Positions 8,104-16,192 of a DNA stretch of 18,900 nt are shown here, piece by piece (the first letter of the stretch is position 1; each line of letters begins with the position of its first letter). The stretch is from an uncultured Oscillospiraceae bacterium (lineage in GTDB: Bacteria > Bacillota > Clostridia > Oscillospirales > Acutalibacteraceae), in assembly GCA_900553255.1 (NCBI GenBank), contig USCI01000048.1, forward strand, positions 1-18,900. The letters run 5' to 3'. Both the position numbers and the translations under genes were made by a program. Below the pieces are notes generated by a model. It ran no database searches and had not been told where the DNA came from. It worked only from the letters and a program-made list of their open reading frames with translations.

Positions 8104-8718
8104 ATGAGCGTTAGAGATCCTTATGAAGTGCTCGGGATATCGCCCAATGCGACCGACGACGAAGTGAAGGCGGCGTATCGGGAGATGGCGAGAAAATACC
8201 ATCCGGATAATTATGCCGACAATCCGCTGTCGGAGCTGGCGCAGGAAAAGATGCAGGAGATCAACGAGGCCTACGACCAGATCATCCGCTCCCGTCGTCA
8301 GGGTGGCTCTTCCGGCGGTTATCGCCAGGGGCAATCGTCTGCTGCCGGGGGATCCCGCTTCGCAGATGTGCGCAGTATGGTCAATAGCGGCCGGATCATG
8401 GATGCAGAAATCCTGCTCGACGGCATCCCGGCCGGCTCCCGCGATGCGGAATGGTATTTTCTCAAGGGCAGCGTTTTGTACAGGAAGGGCTGGCTGGAGA
8501 GCGCCCATGAGCATTTTGTGACCGCCTGCCGGATGGATCCGGCCAATATGGAGTACCGCGAAGCGGTCAACCGGATGGAGCAGCAGCGCCGTACCGGAGG
8601 TTACCGCGCTCCGGCTCCGGCCGGCGGGGGCTGCACCGCCTGCGACGTGTGCCAGGGGCTGATCTGTGCGGACTGCTGCTGCGAATGTATGGGCGGCGAT
8701 TTTATCCGCTGCTGCTGA
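8104..8718 (+). CDS. J-domain protein with TPR-like middle and Cys-rich tail
   Basis: The 204-residue product begins with a J domain (about residues 4-65) containing the essential HPD at 33-35, so it should stimulate an Hsp70 (DnaK-type) ATPase. It is not DnaJ proper, since the Gly/Phe region and CxxCxGxG zinc repeats are absent. A linker rich in Ser, Gly and Gln leads to a TPR-like helical segment (about 90-165, with AEWYFLKGSVLYRKGWLESA). The last 31 residues carry ten cysteines, including a CCCEC cluster and a terminal CC, and could bind metal. An in-frame TTG at 8092 is only one base from GGAAAGG, so ATG 8104 is preferred although the spacing of 13 is long. It is cotranscribed with the DUF5685 gene and ends before a hairpin terminator. 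Confidence 0.88.
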   Translation: MSVRDPYEVLGISPNATDDEVKAAYREMARKYHPDNYADNPLSELAQEKMQEINEAYDQIIRSRRQGGSSGGYRQGQSSAAGGSRFADVRSMVNSGRIMDAEILLDGIPAGSRDAEWYFLKGSVLYRKGWLESAHEHFVTACRMDPANMEYREAVNRMEQQRRTGGYRAPAPAGGGCTACDVCQGLICADCCCECMGGDFIRCC

Positions 8719-8729
8719 CGCAAGCGATT

Positions 8730-8764
8730 CGGCCCGGGCGCTTTGGCGCCCCGGGTCGATTTTT
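8730..8764 (+). terminator. Terminator after the J-domain gene
   Basis: A GC-rich stem has GGGCGC pairing GCGCCC around a TTTG loop. It is extended by CGGCCC against GGGTCG with one bulged C, and it is followed by ATTTTT. It lies 12 bp past the stop codon. It may be partial, as the next gene begins 50 bp later without an obvious promoter. Confidence 0.75.
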
Positions 8765-8814
8765 CAGTTGCCGCGGTCGGGCGGCGATATTTTCGGAAAG
8801 GAAGGAACCGGACG

Positions 8815-9345
8815 ATGAAGCAAAGCGGCAGGATTGCGGTTGGCGGTGTGTTCAGCGCCCTGGCGCTGGCCTGCATGCTGATGACATTTTTCCCTTATGC
8901 AACCTATGCGCTGCCGGCGATGGCCGGGGTCTGCCTGATTCCGGTGGTGCTGGAGCTCGGTTGGCGCTGGGGCTGGATGGCGTACGGGGTGACAGCGCTG
9001 CTGTCGCCGCTGCTGGCGGCGGACAAGGAAGCGGCGCTGCTGTTCATCGCTTTTTTCGGCTATTACCCCGTACTGAAGGCCTGGATTGAGCGCCGGAAAA
9101 GCCGGGTGGTTGAATGGGTGATCAAGCTTGTGCTTTTCAACGCGGCAATAGTTGCGGCTTATATGGCGGCGGTATGGGTGTTCCGGCTGCCGGTGGATTT
9201 TGAGATTTTCGGGGTCAGCCTGCCGCTCGTGCTGCTCGCTTTGGGGAATGTCACCTTCATCATTTATGATAAGGCGCTGACCGGGCTGGTCTCGCTGTAT
9301 CTCTACCGGCTGCAGCCCAAGCTGCGCCGTATGTTCAAATATTAG
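8815..9345 (+). CDS. Small integral membrane protein, ECF-transporter S-component-like
   Basis: The 176-residue protein has about five to six hydrophobic segments, short loops and a basic C-terminus (LQPKLRRMFKY). The N-terminal pattern RIAVGGVFSALALACMLMT resembles the first helix of ECF vitamin-transporter S components, and the size also fits. No substrate-specific motif is recognised, and a different small membrane family remains possible. The start ATG has AAAGGAAGGA about eight bases upstream. The reading frame is open further upstream, but those codons overlap the preceding terminator. No ECF ATPase or EcfT gene is in the window, so it would have to share a module encoded elsewhere. It ends before a bidirectional terminator. 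Confidence 0.6.
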   Translation: MKQSGRIAVGGVFSALALACMLMTFFPYATYALPAMAGVCLIPVVLELGWRWGWMAYGVTALLSPLLAADKEAALLFIAFFGYYPVLKAWIERRKSRVVEWVIKLVLFNAAIVAAYMAAVWVFRLPVDFEIFGVSLPLVLLALGNVTFIIYDKALTGLVSLYLYRLQPKLRRMFKY

Positions 9346-9419
9346 GCGCAGAATCCATTTGATGCGGCTGCCGGGGAGTGTCTCCCGTTTCCCGGACGGC
9401 CGGAGTCTGTTACCATAAA

Positions 9420-9460
9420 AAGAACAGCGTATGCCACGAAAAGGGCATACGCTGTTTTTA
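9420..9460. terminator. Bidirectional terminator between the membrane-protein gene and the RNHCP gene
   Basis: A perfect 12-bp stem (9424-9435 with 9444-9455, loop ACGAAAAG) has a T run after it on the plus strand and an A run before it that acts as a T tract on the minus strand. It lies between convergent genes ending at 9345 and 9480. A smaller hairpin (9374-9378 with 9382-9386) lies nearer the plus-strand gene. Confidence 0.88.
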
Positions 9461-9479
9461 TGATGCAGCGGACGGGCGT

Positions 9480-9911
9480 CTAAGTGCTGTACAAGCACCC
9501 GTCGCCACCCATAAGTTCCGTCATTTCTTCAATACGCTCCAGCGGAAACGGCGGCTGGGATAATGGCTTCATGGCAATCGACATGAGTTTCATGGGGTTG
9601 TCGTCTGCGGCCACCCGGTTAGCACTGAATTGTCCGCACCGCCGGCAGCGGTGTATAATCGCCCATTCGCCGTTTTTCTTTACCCATACCCCAACCGGGT
9701 CCATAATACCGCCGCAATCCGCATCCCTGTCCCCGGCTTCCATATCCAAATGTAAGCTGCATAAGCAATTGGGACAGTGATTGCGATGGGCACTGCCCGC
9801 TCCGGCTGCCACAACCAGCCGCCCGCATACCTTACACGTAAAGCTGTCTTCGCATGGATGGGTATTATAATATCCCTTTTCATAGGATTTTCGTTTATTT
9901 TCCCTGTTCAT
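9480..9911 (-). CDS. RNHCP-domain zinc-binding-like protein
   Basis: The 143-residue protein contains the name-giving RNHCP motif at residues 43-47 within a set of cysteine pairs: CKVC (26-29), CPNC (46-49), C51, C66 and HRCRRC (87-92). This arrangement suggests two small zinc ribbons. The family is widespread in Firmicutes but has no established biochemical function to my knowledge. The start has AAGGAG nine bases upstream (9921-9926). It lies 30 bp behind the marR-type gene on the same strand and has no separate promoter, so it is probably the regulated partner in that operon. It ends at the shared bidirectional terminator. Confidence 0.85.
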   Translation of the reverse strand: MNRENKRKSYEKGYYNTHPCEDSFTCKVCGRLVVAAGAGSAHRNHCPNCLCSLHLDMEAGDRDADCGGIMDPVGVWVKKNGEWAIIHRCRRCGQFSANRVAADDNPMKLMSIAMKPLSQPPFPLERIEEMTELMGGDGCLYST

Positions 9912-9941
9912 CCGATTTTACTCCTTAGAAAGCGCGCCGCA

Positions 9942-10373
9942 TCACAACAGCTTCCTTATGCGTGTTTTCAGCGCGTCGCGATATTTTTGCGTAAGCAGCA
10001 AATATTGCTGCTGTTCTTCAGTTGTCCACTCGTTCCAGATGGCATTCTCCATTTGAAACAGCGGGGCGATTTTTTCGGCTGCATACCGTTCGCCCTTTTC
10101 CGTCAGGCAGACAACCGTATTTCGCCCTTTGCCCGGCTCAAGGGTTATGATCCCGTCTTTTTCTAATTTGCGAATTGCAGAATTTATCGTTTGCCTACTG
10201 ATTCCGGTCAGTTTGCTGATTTCACTTTGCAGGCAGCGATTTTCCTTTTCACAAAGGACGTACAAAATATTCTGCACACTGTCTGAAACGCCCATTTTTA
10301 CGGCCGCCTCATGATACAGCGCATTGATTTCTCCGGCCAGATAGGTATACTGCCGGGCTTGTAAATAGTGCAT
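9942..10373 (-). CDS. MarR-family winged-helix transcriptional regulator
   Basis: The 143-residue protein has the MarR layout. N- and C-terminal helices for dimerisation flank a central winged helix (about residues 45-100), with a recognition helix around ISRQTINSAIRKLEKDG and a wing ending in VVCLTEKG. Such repressors usually bind palindromes or repeats at their own promoter and release DNA on binding a small ligand or on oxidation. Cys40, Cys48 and Cys89 are present, but no known redox-sensor pattern is obvious. The start ATG has GGGTG about eight bases upstream. The gene is led by a strong promoter overlapped by two identical 12-bp repeats, which supports autoregulation. It is cotranscribed with the RNHCP gene. 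Confidence 0.92.
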   Translation of the reverse strand: MHYLQARQYTYLAGEINALYHEAAVKMGVSDSVQNILYVLCEKENRCLQSEISKLTGISRQTINSAIRKLEKDGIITLEPGKGRNTVVCLTEKGERYAAEKIAPLFQMENAIWNEWTTEEQQQYLLLTQKYRDALKTRIRKLL

Positions 10374-10393
10374 GAATCTTCACCCGCTTGTAT

Positions 10394-10430
10394 GATTTCG
10401 TACATGCATATTATATCCGATTTCGTACAT
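10394..10430. repeat. Two exact 12-bp direct repeats, probable MarR operator
   Basis: GATTTCGTACAT occurs at 10394-10405 and again at 10419-10430, exactly 25 bp apart start to start. One copy lies wholly inside the -35/-10 spacer of the marR promoter and the other covers the expected transcription start. The position strongly suggests a repressor site, and the adjacent MarR-family protein is the natural candidate. Confidence 0.7.
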
Positions 10431-10437
10431 ATGTCAA
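10410..10437 (-). promoter_or_regulatory. Promoter of the marR-RNHCP operon
   Basis: On the minus strand a perfect TTGACA (10432-10437) and a perfect TATAAT (10410-10415) are spaced by 16 bp. Transcription should start near 10403, about 30 nt before the start codon. Such a strong promoter fits one that is normally repressed. Confidence 0.88.
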
Positions 10438-10471
10438 GTGCTTTTTTCTTTTCCTTCCCGCGGGGGATTTT

Positions 10472-10507
10472 GTGACCGGCTGCGCTTCCTTGCCGCGCAG
10501 CCGGCAC
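10472..10507. other. GC-rich hairpin in the marR-aconitase gap
   Basis: CCGGCTGCGC (10476-10485) pairs perfectly with GCGCAGCCGG (10495-10504). The stem extends to GTG/CAC around a bulged A. Neither strand has a proper T tract next to it, so a terminator role is doubtful. It may separate the divergent transcription units or mark a relic. Confidence 0.45.
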
Positions 10508-10514
10508 TTTCCCT

Positions 10515-10570
10515 TGTTTTGACACGATTTTCCCTGGACGGATGTTTTGACACGATTTTCCCTGGACGGA
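10515..10570 (+). repeat. Exact 28-bp tandem duplication upstream of the aconitase promoter
   Basis: The 28-bp unit at 10515-10542 is repeated without change at 10543-10570. Each copy contains TTGACA (10519-10524 and 10547-10552). The -35 of the downstream promoter (10575-10580) falls 28 bp further on, exactly in register, so the promoter may contain a degraded third copy. The array could be a multi-copy regulator site or spare -35 elements. No matching -10 follows the first two copies at proper spacing. Confidence 0.85.
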
Positions 10571-10574
10571 TAGA

Positions 10575-10603
10575 TTGACAAATGCTTGACAATCAGGCAT
10601 AAT
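10575..10603 (+). promoter_or_regulatory. Promoter of the aconitase-rex operon
   Basis: A perfect -35 TTGACA (10575-10580) is 17 bp from CATAAT (10598-10603). A second TTGACAA (10586-10592) lies in the spacer, one helical turn (11 bp) after the first, so the pair forms a phased direct repeat that a regulator could read. The leader of about 65 nt contains a small CCGGA-TGT-TCCGG hairpin. Confidence 0.8.
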
Positions 10604-10673
10604 AGAGAATAAAGGAAGTCCCGCCGCAACCGGATGTTCCGGCAGGGCTATTTTCAGAACAGGAGTGGTTGGC

Positions 10674-12614
10674 ATGGGGTACACGTTGGCACAGAAACTG
10701 ATCCGCTCGCATCTGGTGAGCGGTGATATGACGCCGGGCAGTGAGGTGGCGCTGAAAATCGATCAGACGCTCACCCAGGATGCGACCGGCACGATGGCGT
10801 ATCTGGAATTTGAAGCGATGGGTGTGCCGCGTGTGCGCACCGAACTGTCGGTGGCGTACATCGATCACAACACGCTGCAGACCGGCTTTGAAAATGCCGA
10901 CGACCACCGGTATATACAGACCGTGTGCAAAAAGCACGGCATCTATTTTTCGCGCCCGGGCAACGGCATCTGCCACCAGGTGCATCTTGAGCGCTTCGGT
11001 ATCCCCGGCAAAACCCTGATCGGCTCCGACAGCCATACGCCGACCGGCGGCGGCATCGGTATGCTGGCGTTCGGCGCCGGCGGCCTCGATGTGGCGGTGG
11101 CGATGGGCGGCGGCCCCTATTACATCACCATGCCGAAAATGGTGCGGGTCAACCTGACCGGCCGGCTGTCGCCGTGGGTGGCGGCCAAGGACGTCATCCT
11201 TGAGGTGCTGCGGCGGATGTCGGTTAAGGGCGGCGTCGGCAAGATCATTGAGTATGGCGGCGAAGGCGTGCGTACGCTGTCGGTGCCGGAGCGCGCGACC
11301 ATTACGAACATGGGCGCCGAGCTCGGCGCTTCCACCTCGATTTTCCCGTCCGATGACATCACCCGCGCCTTTATGAAGGCGCAGGGGCGTGAGGCCGACT
11401 GGGTTCAGCTGCAGCCGGACGACGACGCGGTGTATGACGAGGTGATCGAGATCGACCTGTCCGCACTGCGCCCGCTGGCGGCCTGCCCGCATTCGCCGGA
11501 TAACGTCAAGCCGGTGGAGGAGCTTGCCGGCATGAAGGTCAACCAGTGCTGCATCGGCTCGTGCACCAACTCCTCGCTGATGGATATGCTCAAGGTGGCG
11601 TCCATCCTCCGGGGAAAAACGGTGCATCCGGATGTCAGCCTGTCGATCGCGCCCGGCTCCAAGCAAGTTTATGCCATGCTCGCCCAGTGCGGCGCACTCG
11701 CGGATTTAATCGCGGCTGGTGCGCGCATTCTGGAGTGCGCCTGCGGGCCGTGCATCGGTATGGGGCAGTCCCCGCAGTCCGGCGGGATTTCGCTGCGCAC
11801 CTTTAACCGCAATTTTGAGGGCCGTTCCGGTACCGCCGACGGCCAGGTTTACCTTGTCAGCCCGGAAACCGCTGCGGCCTCTGCGCTGGCGGGCGTGTTT
11901 ACCGACCCGCGCACCCTCGGCGAGATGCCGGAAATCCGACTGCCGGAGTCGTTCCTGATCAACGACAATATGGTTGTCGCTCCCGCGCCGGAAGCGGAGA
12001 TGGACGCCGTTACGGTGGAGCGCGGCCCGAATATCAAGCCGTTCCCCCAGACCTCGCCGCTGCCGGAAAGCATTGAGGCCAAGGTGCTGCTGAAGGTCGG
12101 CGACAACATCACTACCGATCACATCATGCCGGCGGGCGCCAAGATCCTGCCGCTGCGTTCGAATATCCCGGCCATTTCGCAGCATTGCTTTGTGCGCTGT
12201 GATCCCGATTTCCCGGCCCGCTGCAAGGAAGAGGGCCAGGGGATTATCGTCGGCGGTGCCAACTACGGCCAGGGCAGCTCCCGCGAGCATGCGGCGCTTG
12301 CCCCGCTGTATCTGGGCATCAAAGCGGTGATCGTGAAATCCTTCGCCCGGATCCATGTGGCGAACCTCATCAACGCCGGCATCCTGCCGCTCACCTTTGC
12401 CGATGAGGCGGATTATGACAAGGTGTCGTTCGGCGATGTGCTCAGCCTGCCGGATATCCGCGGACGCCTGTCCCGCGGGGAGGCGGTGGTGCTGCATAAC
12501 GAGACAACCGGGTGCGATATCCCGCTGCAGGCAAACTTTACCCGCCGGCAGGTGGAGATGCTGCTCGCCGGCGGCCTGCTCGACTATACCAGGGAGCAGC
12601 AGAAAAAAGCGTAA
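10674..12614 (+). CDS. Aconitate hydratase, compact single-chain type
   Basis: Aconitase isomerises citrate to isocitrate through cis-aconitate using a [4Fe-4S] cluster. At 646 residues this is the compact form (the putative Aquifex-type aconitase group), shorter than the roughly 900-residue AcnA. The cluster cysteines are C297 (in CIGSCTN) with C357 and C360 (CACGPCIG). SDSHTPT (118-124) and the swivel-domain loop NYGQGSSREHA (530-540) are intact. An isopropylmalate isomerase-like activity cannot be excluded from sequence alone, but LeuC and LeuD are normally separate chains. A GTG at 10665 overlaps the ribosome site AGGAG (10661-10665), so ATG 10674 with spacing 8 is chosen. rex follows 54 bp later. 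The promoter carries unusual repeats. Confidence 0.92.
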   Translation: MGYTLAQKLIRSHLVSGDMTPGSEVALKIDQTLTQDATGTMAYLEFEAMGVPRVRTELSVAYIDHNTLQTGFENADDHRYIQTVCKKHGIYFSRPGNGICHQVHLERFGIPGKTLIGSDSHTPTGGGIGMLAFGAGGLDVAVAMGGGPYYITMPKMVRVNLTGRLSPWVAAKDVILEVLRRMSVKGGVGKIIEYGGEGVRTLSVPERATITNMGAELGASTSIFPSDDITRAFMKAQGREADWVQLQPDDDAVYDEVIEIDLSALRPLAACPHSPDNVKPVEELAGMKVNQCCIGSCTNSSLMDMLKVASILRGKTVHPDVSLSIAPGSKQVYAMLAQCGALADLIAAGARILECACGPCIGMGQSPQSGGISLRTFNRNFEGRSGTADGQVYLVSPETAAASALAGVFTDPRTLGEMPEIRLPESFLINDNMVVAPAPEAEMDAVTVERGPNIKPFPQTSPLPESIEAKVLLKVGDNITTDHIMPAGAKILPLRSNIPAISQHCFVRCDPDFPARCKEEGQGIIVGGANYGQGSSREHAALAPLYLGIKAVIVKSFARIHVANLINAGILPLTFADEADYDKVSFGDVLSLPDIRGRLSRGEAVVLHNETTGCDIPLQANFTRRQVEMLLAGGLLDYTREQQKKA

Positions 12615-12668
12615 GCCCAAAACCCTTTTGGCCCGGTGGGCCGTGCGGTGTCAAGGAGGCGAGTTTTC

Positions 12669-13328
12669 ATGCCGAAAGCAGAGCATATTTCCATGTCGGT
12701 GGTGCGCAGGCTGCCCCGCTACTATCGCTTTTTGTACGACCTGAAAGAAAACGGAATCGAAAGGATTTCTTCGCGGGAGCTGTCCCAGCGCATGGGGCTG
12801 ACGGCTTCCCAGATCCGGCAGGACCTCAACTGCTTCGGCGGCTTTGGCCAGCAGGGTTACGGATATGTTGTAGGCCAGCTGTATGAGGAGATCGGTCACA
12901 TTCTTGGTATGGACGATTTATCGGACACGATCCTGCTCGGCGCCGGCAATATGGGCAAGGCGATTGCCAACCACATGGATTTTGAGCACCGGGGCGTCCG
13001 TCTGGTCGGCGTGTTTGACGATTCCCCACAGGTGATCGGGACCACCATCCGCGGCATGACGGTGCAGTCGACCGATGAGATCGAAGCGGTATGCCGCCGC
13101 CTGCATCCGCGGCTGGCGATCCTCTGCATCCCCAAGGAGGCGGCGCAGTCGCTGGTGGATCGGCTGATTGCGCTGGGCGTAAAGGGGTTTTGGAATTTCA
13201 GCCATTACGATATCACCTATCATAATCCCGGTGTGGTGGTGGAAAACGTCCATCTTGGGGACAGCCTGATGACCCTGTCCTATCAGCTCAAACAGGCGAG
13301 GGAACCACAGGATTCCGCCGGAAACTGA
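12669..13328 (+). CDS. rex: Redox-sensing transcriptional repressor Rex
   Basis: Rex senses the NADH/NAD+ ratio. It binds operators when NAD+ is high and lets go when NADH rises, controlling fermentation and respiration genes. The 219-residue protein has the N-terminal winged helix (about 1-80, with SSRELSQRMGLTASQIRQDL then the GGFGQQGYGY wing) and a Rossmann domain with GAGNMGKAI (91-99). FDDSP (116-120) follows the second strand, and a C-terminal domain-swapped helix is present. The start ATG has AAGGAGG nine bases upstream. The 54-bp gap from aconitase holds only a small GGCCC/GGGCC hairpin without T tract, so cotranscription is likely. I found no convincing Rex operator (TTGTGAA-type palindrome) at its own operon promoter. 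Confidence 0.95.
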   Translation: MPKAEHISMSVVRRLPRYYRFLYDLKENGIERISSRELSQRMGLTASQIRQDLNCFGGFGQQGYGYVVGQLYEEIGHILGMDDLSDTILLGAGNMGKAIANHMDFEHRGVRLVGVFDDSPQVIGTTIRGMTVQSTDEIEAVCRRLHPRLAILCIPKEAAQSLVDRLIALGVKGFWNFSHYDITYHNPGVVVENVHLGDSLMTLSYQLKQAREPQDSAGN

Positions 13329-13350
13329 GTACGGCGGATGAAAAGCAGAA

Positions 13351-13385
13351 AAGCAGGCCGGAGGGAAAACGCCTCCGGCCTGCTT
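13351..13385 (-). terminator. Terminator of the Gln/Asn-rich small gene
   Basis: A perfect 14-bp stem (13351-13364 with 13372-13385, loop GAAAACG) is followed on the minus strand by a T-rich tract (TTTTCTGCTTTTC). The plus strand lacks a T run after it, so it mainly serves the minus-strand gene ending at 13404. It may weakly stop rex transcripts. Confidence 0.8.
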
Positions 13386-13403
13386 GTGCGAAATGGGGGT
13401 ATT

Positions 13404-13532
13404 TTAAAACTGTTCGTTCTGCTGGTTGCGGTTCTGGTTTTGATTCTGATTCTGCTGGTTCTGGTTCTGATTTTGCTGATTCTGGAACTGGTTCTGCTTT
13501 TTGTTCTGGTTCTGCTGCTTGTTTTTGGACAT
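13404..13532 (-). CDS. 42-residue Gln/Asn-rich microprotein
   Basis: This gene is shorter than most gene callers accept, but it is well supported. On the minus strand an ATG at 13532 has a perfect AGGAGG (13542-13547) nine bases upstream, a continuous frame to TAA at 13404, and a dedicated terminator 19 bp later. The product starts MSKNKQQNQNKKQNQ and ends NRNQQNEQF. It has 18 Gln and 14 Asn of 42 residues, with six basic and one acidic side chains, and no hydrophobic core. It should be intrinsically disordered. Small Gln/Asn-rich basic proteins occur among spore proteins of Firmicutes, so a spore-related role is a guess; no SASP signature is present. It converges on rex and is divergent from typA. 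No clear sigma-A promoter is seen upstream, which would fit a specialised sigma factor. Confidence 0.75.
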   Translation of the reverse strand: MSKNKQQNQNKKQNQFQNQQNQNQNQQNQNQNQNRNQQNEQF

Positions 13533-13574
13533 GGATGCTTCCCTCCTGTCATTTTAAAATGTGACCACAGATCA

Positions 13575-13606
13575 GCGGACGGTTGTTCCGCCGACGGTTT
13601 TATTTT
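13575..13606 (+). other. Weak plus-strand hairpin with T-rich tract
   Basis: GCGGA (13575-13579) pairs with TCCGC (13587-13591), and TTTTATTTTTT follows after CGACGG. It could end rex read-through before the typA promoter. It lies upstream of the divergent small gene. The short stem and the gap before the T tract make this uncertain. Confidence 0.3.
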
Positions 13607-13660
13607 TTGCTTTGCGGGGCGATTTATGCAGGAATCCCGGCAGCGGCCCCCGAAAAGGTC

Positions 13661-13689
13661 TTGTCGAAGATTAGGGAAAGTGCTATAAT
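13661..13689 (+). promoter_or_regulatory. Extended -10 promoter of the typA operon
   Basis: TTGTCG (13661-13666) and a perfect TATAAT (13684-13689) are spaced by 17 bp, and the -10 is preceded by TGC, an extended -10 element. Transcription would start near 13696, leaving a leader of about 70 nt. Confidence 0.8.
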
Positions 13690-13767
13690 AAATCGGTTGG
13701 AATCGCCGCAGTGGCGATGGCCAAATAACAAATGCTTATTTTGAGTGGGGATTGGAAGATTTACGGC

Positions 13768-15594
<1,827 letters not shown>

Positions 15595-15615
15595 ACGGAA
15601 GAGGGCGGAGGAACG

Positions 15616-16155
15616 ATGGAAAAAAGCTATACCATGACGATCGCCGGACTGCAGCGGGAGCTGCCGCTGTGCCGGCTCAATGAGCATGTCAGCATCGCGG
15701 CCTTTGTGATTTTCGGCGATGTGCCGCTGACGGTGGCTTCTTCGACTGCGCTGCTGGAGAAGGCACCGGCATTTGATGTGCTGATTACGGCGGAGGCGAA
15801 GGGGATTCCGCTGGTATACGAAATGGCGCGGCAGAGTGAAAAGCCGTATTTCATCGCGCGCAAGTACCCCAAGCTGTATATGAGCCATCCGATTTCGGTG
15901 GACGTGCGGTCGATTACCACCGACAAGGAGCAGACGCTGTACCTCGATGAAGGCGAGGTGAAGGCGATTCGCGGTAAACGTGTGCTGATCGTGGACGACG
16001 TCATCAGCACCGGCGAATCGCTGCGTGCGCTGGAGCTGCTTGTGGAGCGTGCCGGGGGCAATATCGTGGGCCGCTGTGCGATCCTCGCCGAAGGCGATGC
16101 GGTCAAGCGCGACGATATCTTCTTCCTGGAGCCGCTTCCCCTCTTTTTTGATTAA
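15616..16155 (+). CDS. Purine phosphoribosyltransferase-like protein (Apt/Xpt type)
   Basis: The 179-residue protein has the type I phosphoribosyltransferase fold signature. The PRPP-binding loop is VLIVDDVISTGES (123-135), with an upstream TAEAKGIPLVYEMA segment that is typical of adenine and xanthine phosphoribosyltransferases. The ARKYPK segment (81-86) resembles the flexible loop of Apt. These enzymes salvage a free purine base to its nucleotide using PRPP. The divergent N-terminus makes the base specificity uncertain, and a regulatory PurR-like role cannot be ruled out. GGAGG lies four bases before the ATG. It sits between typA and comEC with gaps of 21 and 37 bp, probably cotranscribed. 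Confidence 0.85.
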   Translation: MEKSYTMTIAGLQRELPLCRLNEHVSIAAFVIFGDVPLTVASSTALLEKAPAFDVLITAEAKGIPLVYEMARQSEKPYFIARKYPKLYMSHPISVDVRSITTDKEQTLYLDEGEVKAIRGKRVLIVDDVISTGESLRALELLVERAGGNIVGRCAILAEGDAVKRDDIFFLEPLPLFFD

Positions 16156-16192
16156 GGGCTTTCTCATCGTGCGATCATGAGGAGGTATGGGC

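Noticed and set aside
10515..10570. CRISPR array or insertion-sequence end
   Set aside because: The two 28-bp units are directly abutting with no spacers, and no transposase, inverted terminal repeats or cas genes are nearby.
10665..10673. GTG at 10665 as the aconitase start
   Set aside because: It overlaps the AGGAG ribosome site, which is correctly spaced for ATG 10674.
10298..10684. Minus-strand open frames across the marR-aconitase gap
   Set aside because: They read through the promoters and the 28-bp repeats, lack ribosome sites and show no domain.
13401..13530. Trinucleotide-like repeat as a non-coding satellite
   Set aside because: Ribosome site, start, stop and terminator all fit a coding gene, so the repeat is better explained by its Gln/Asn codons.
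13283..13552. 89-residue Arg/Ser/Thr-rich minus-strand frame over the Gln/Asn-rich gene
   Set aside because: It is another frame of the same repeat. Its ATG at 13552 lies upstream of AGGAGG, whose ideal spacing points to the ATG at 13532 in the Gln/Asn frame.
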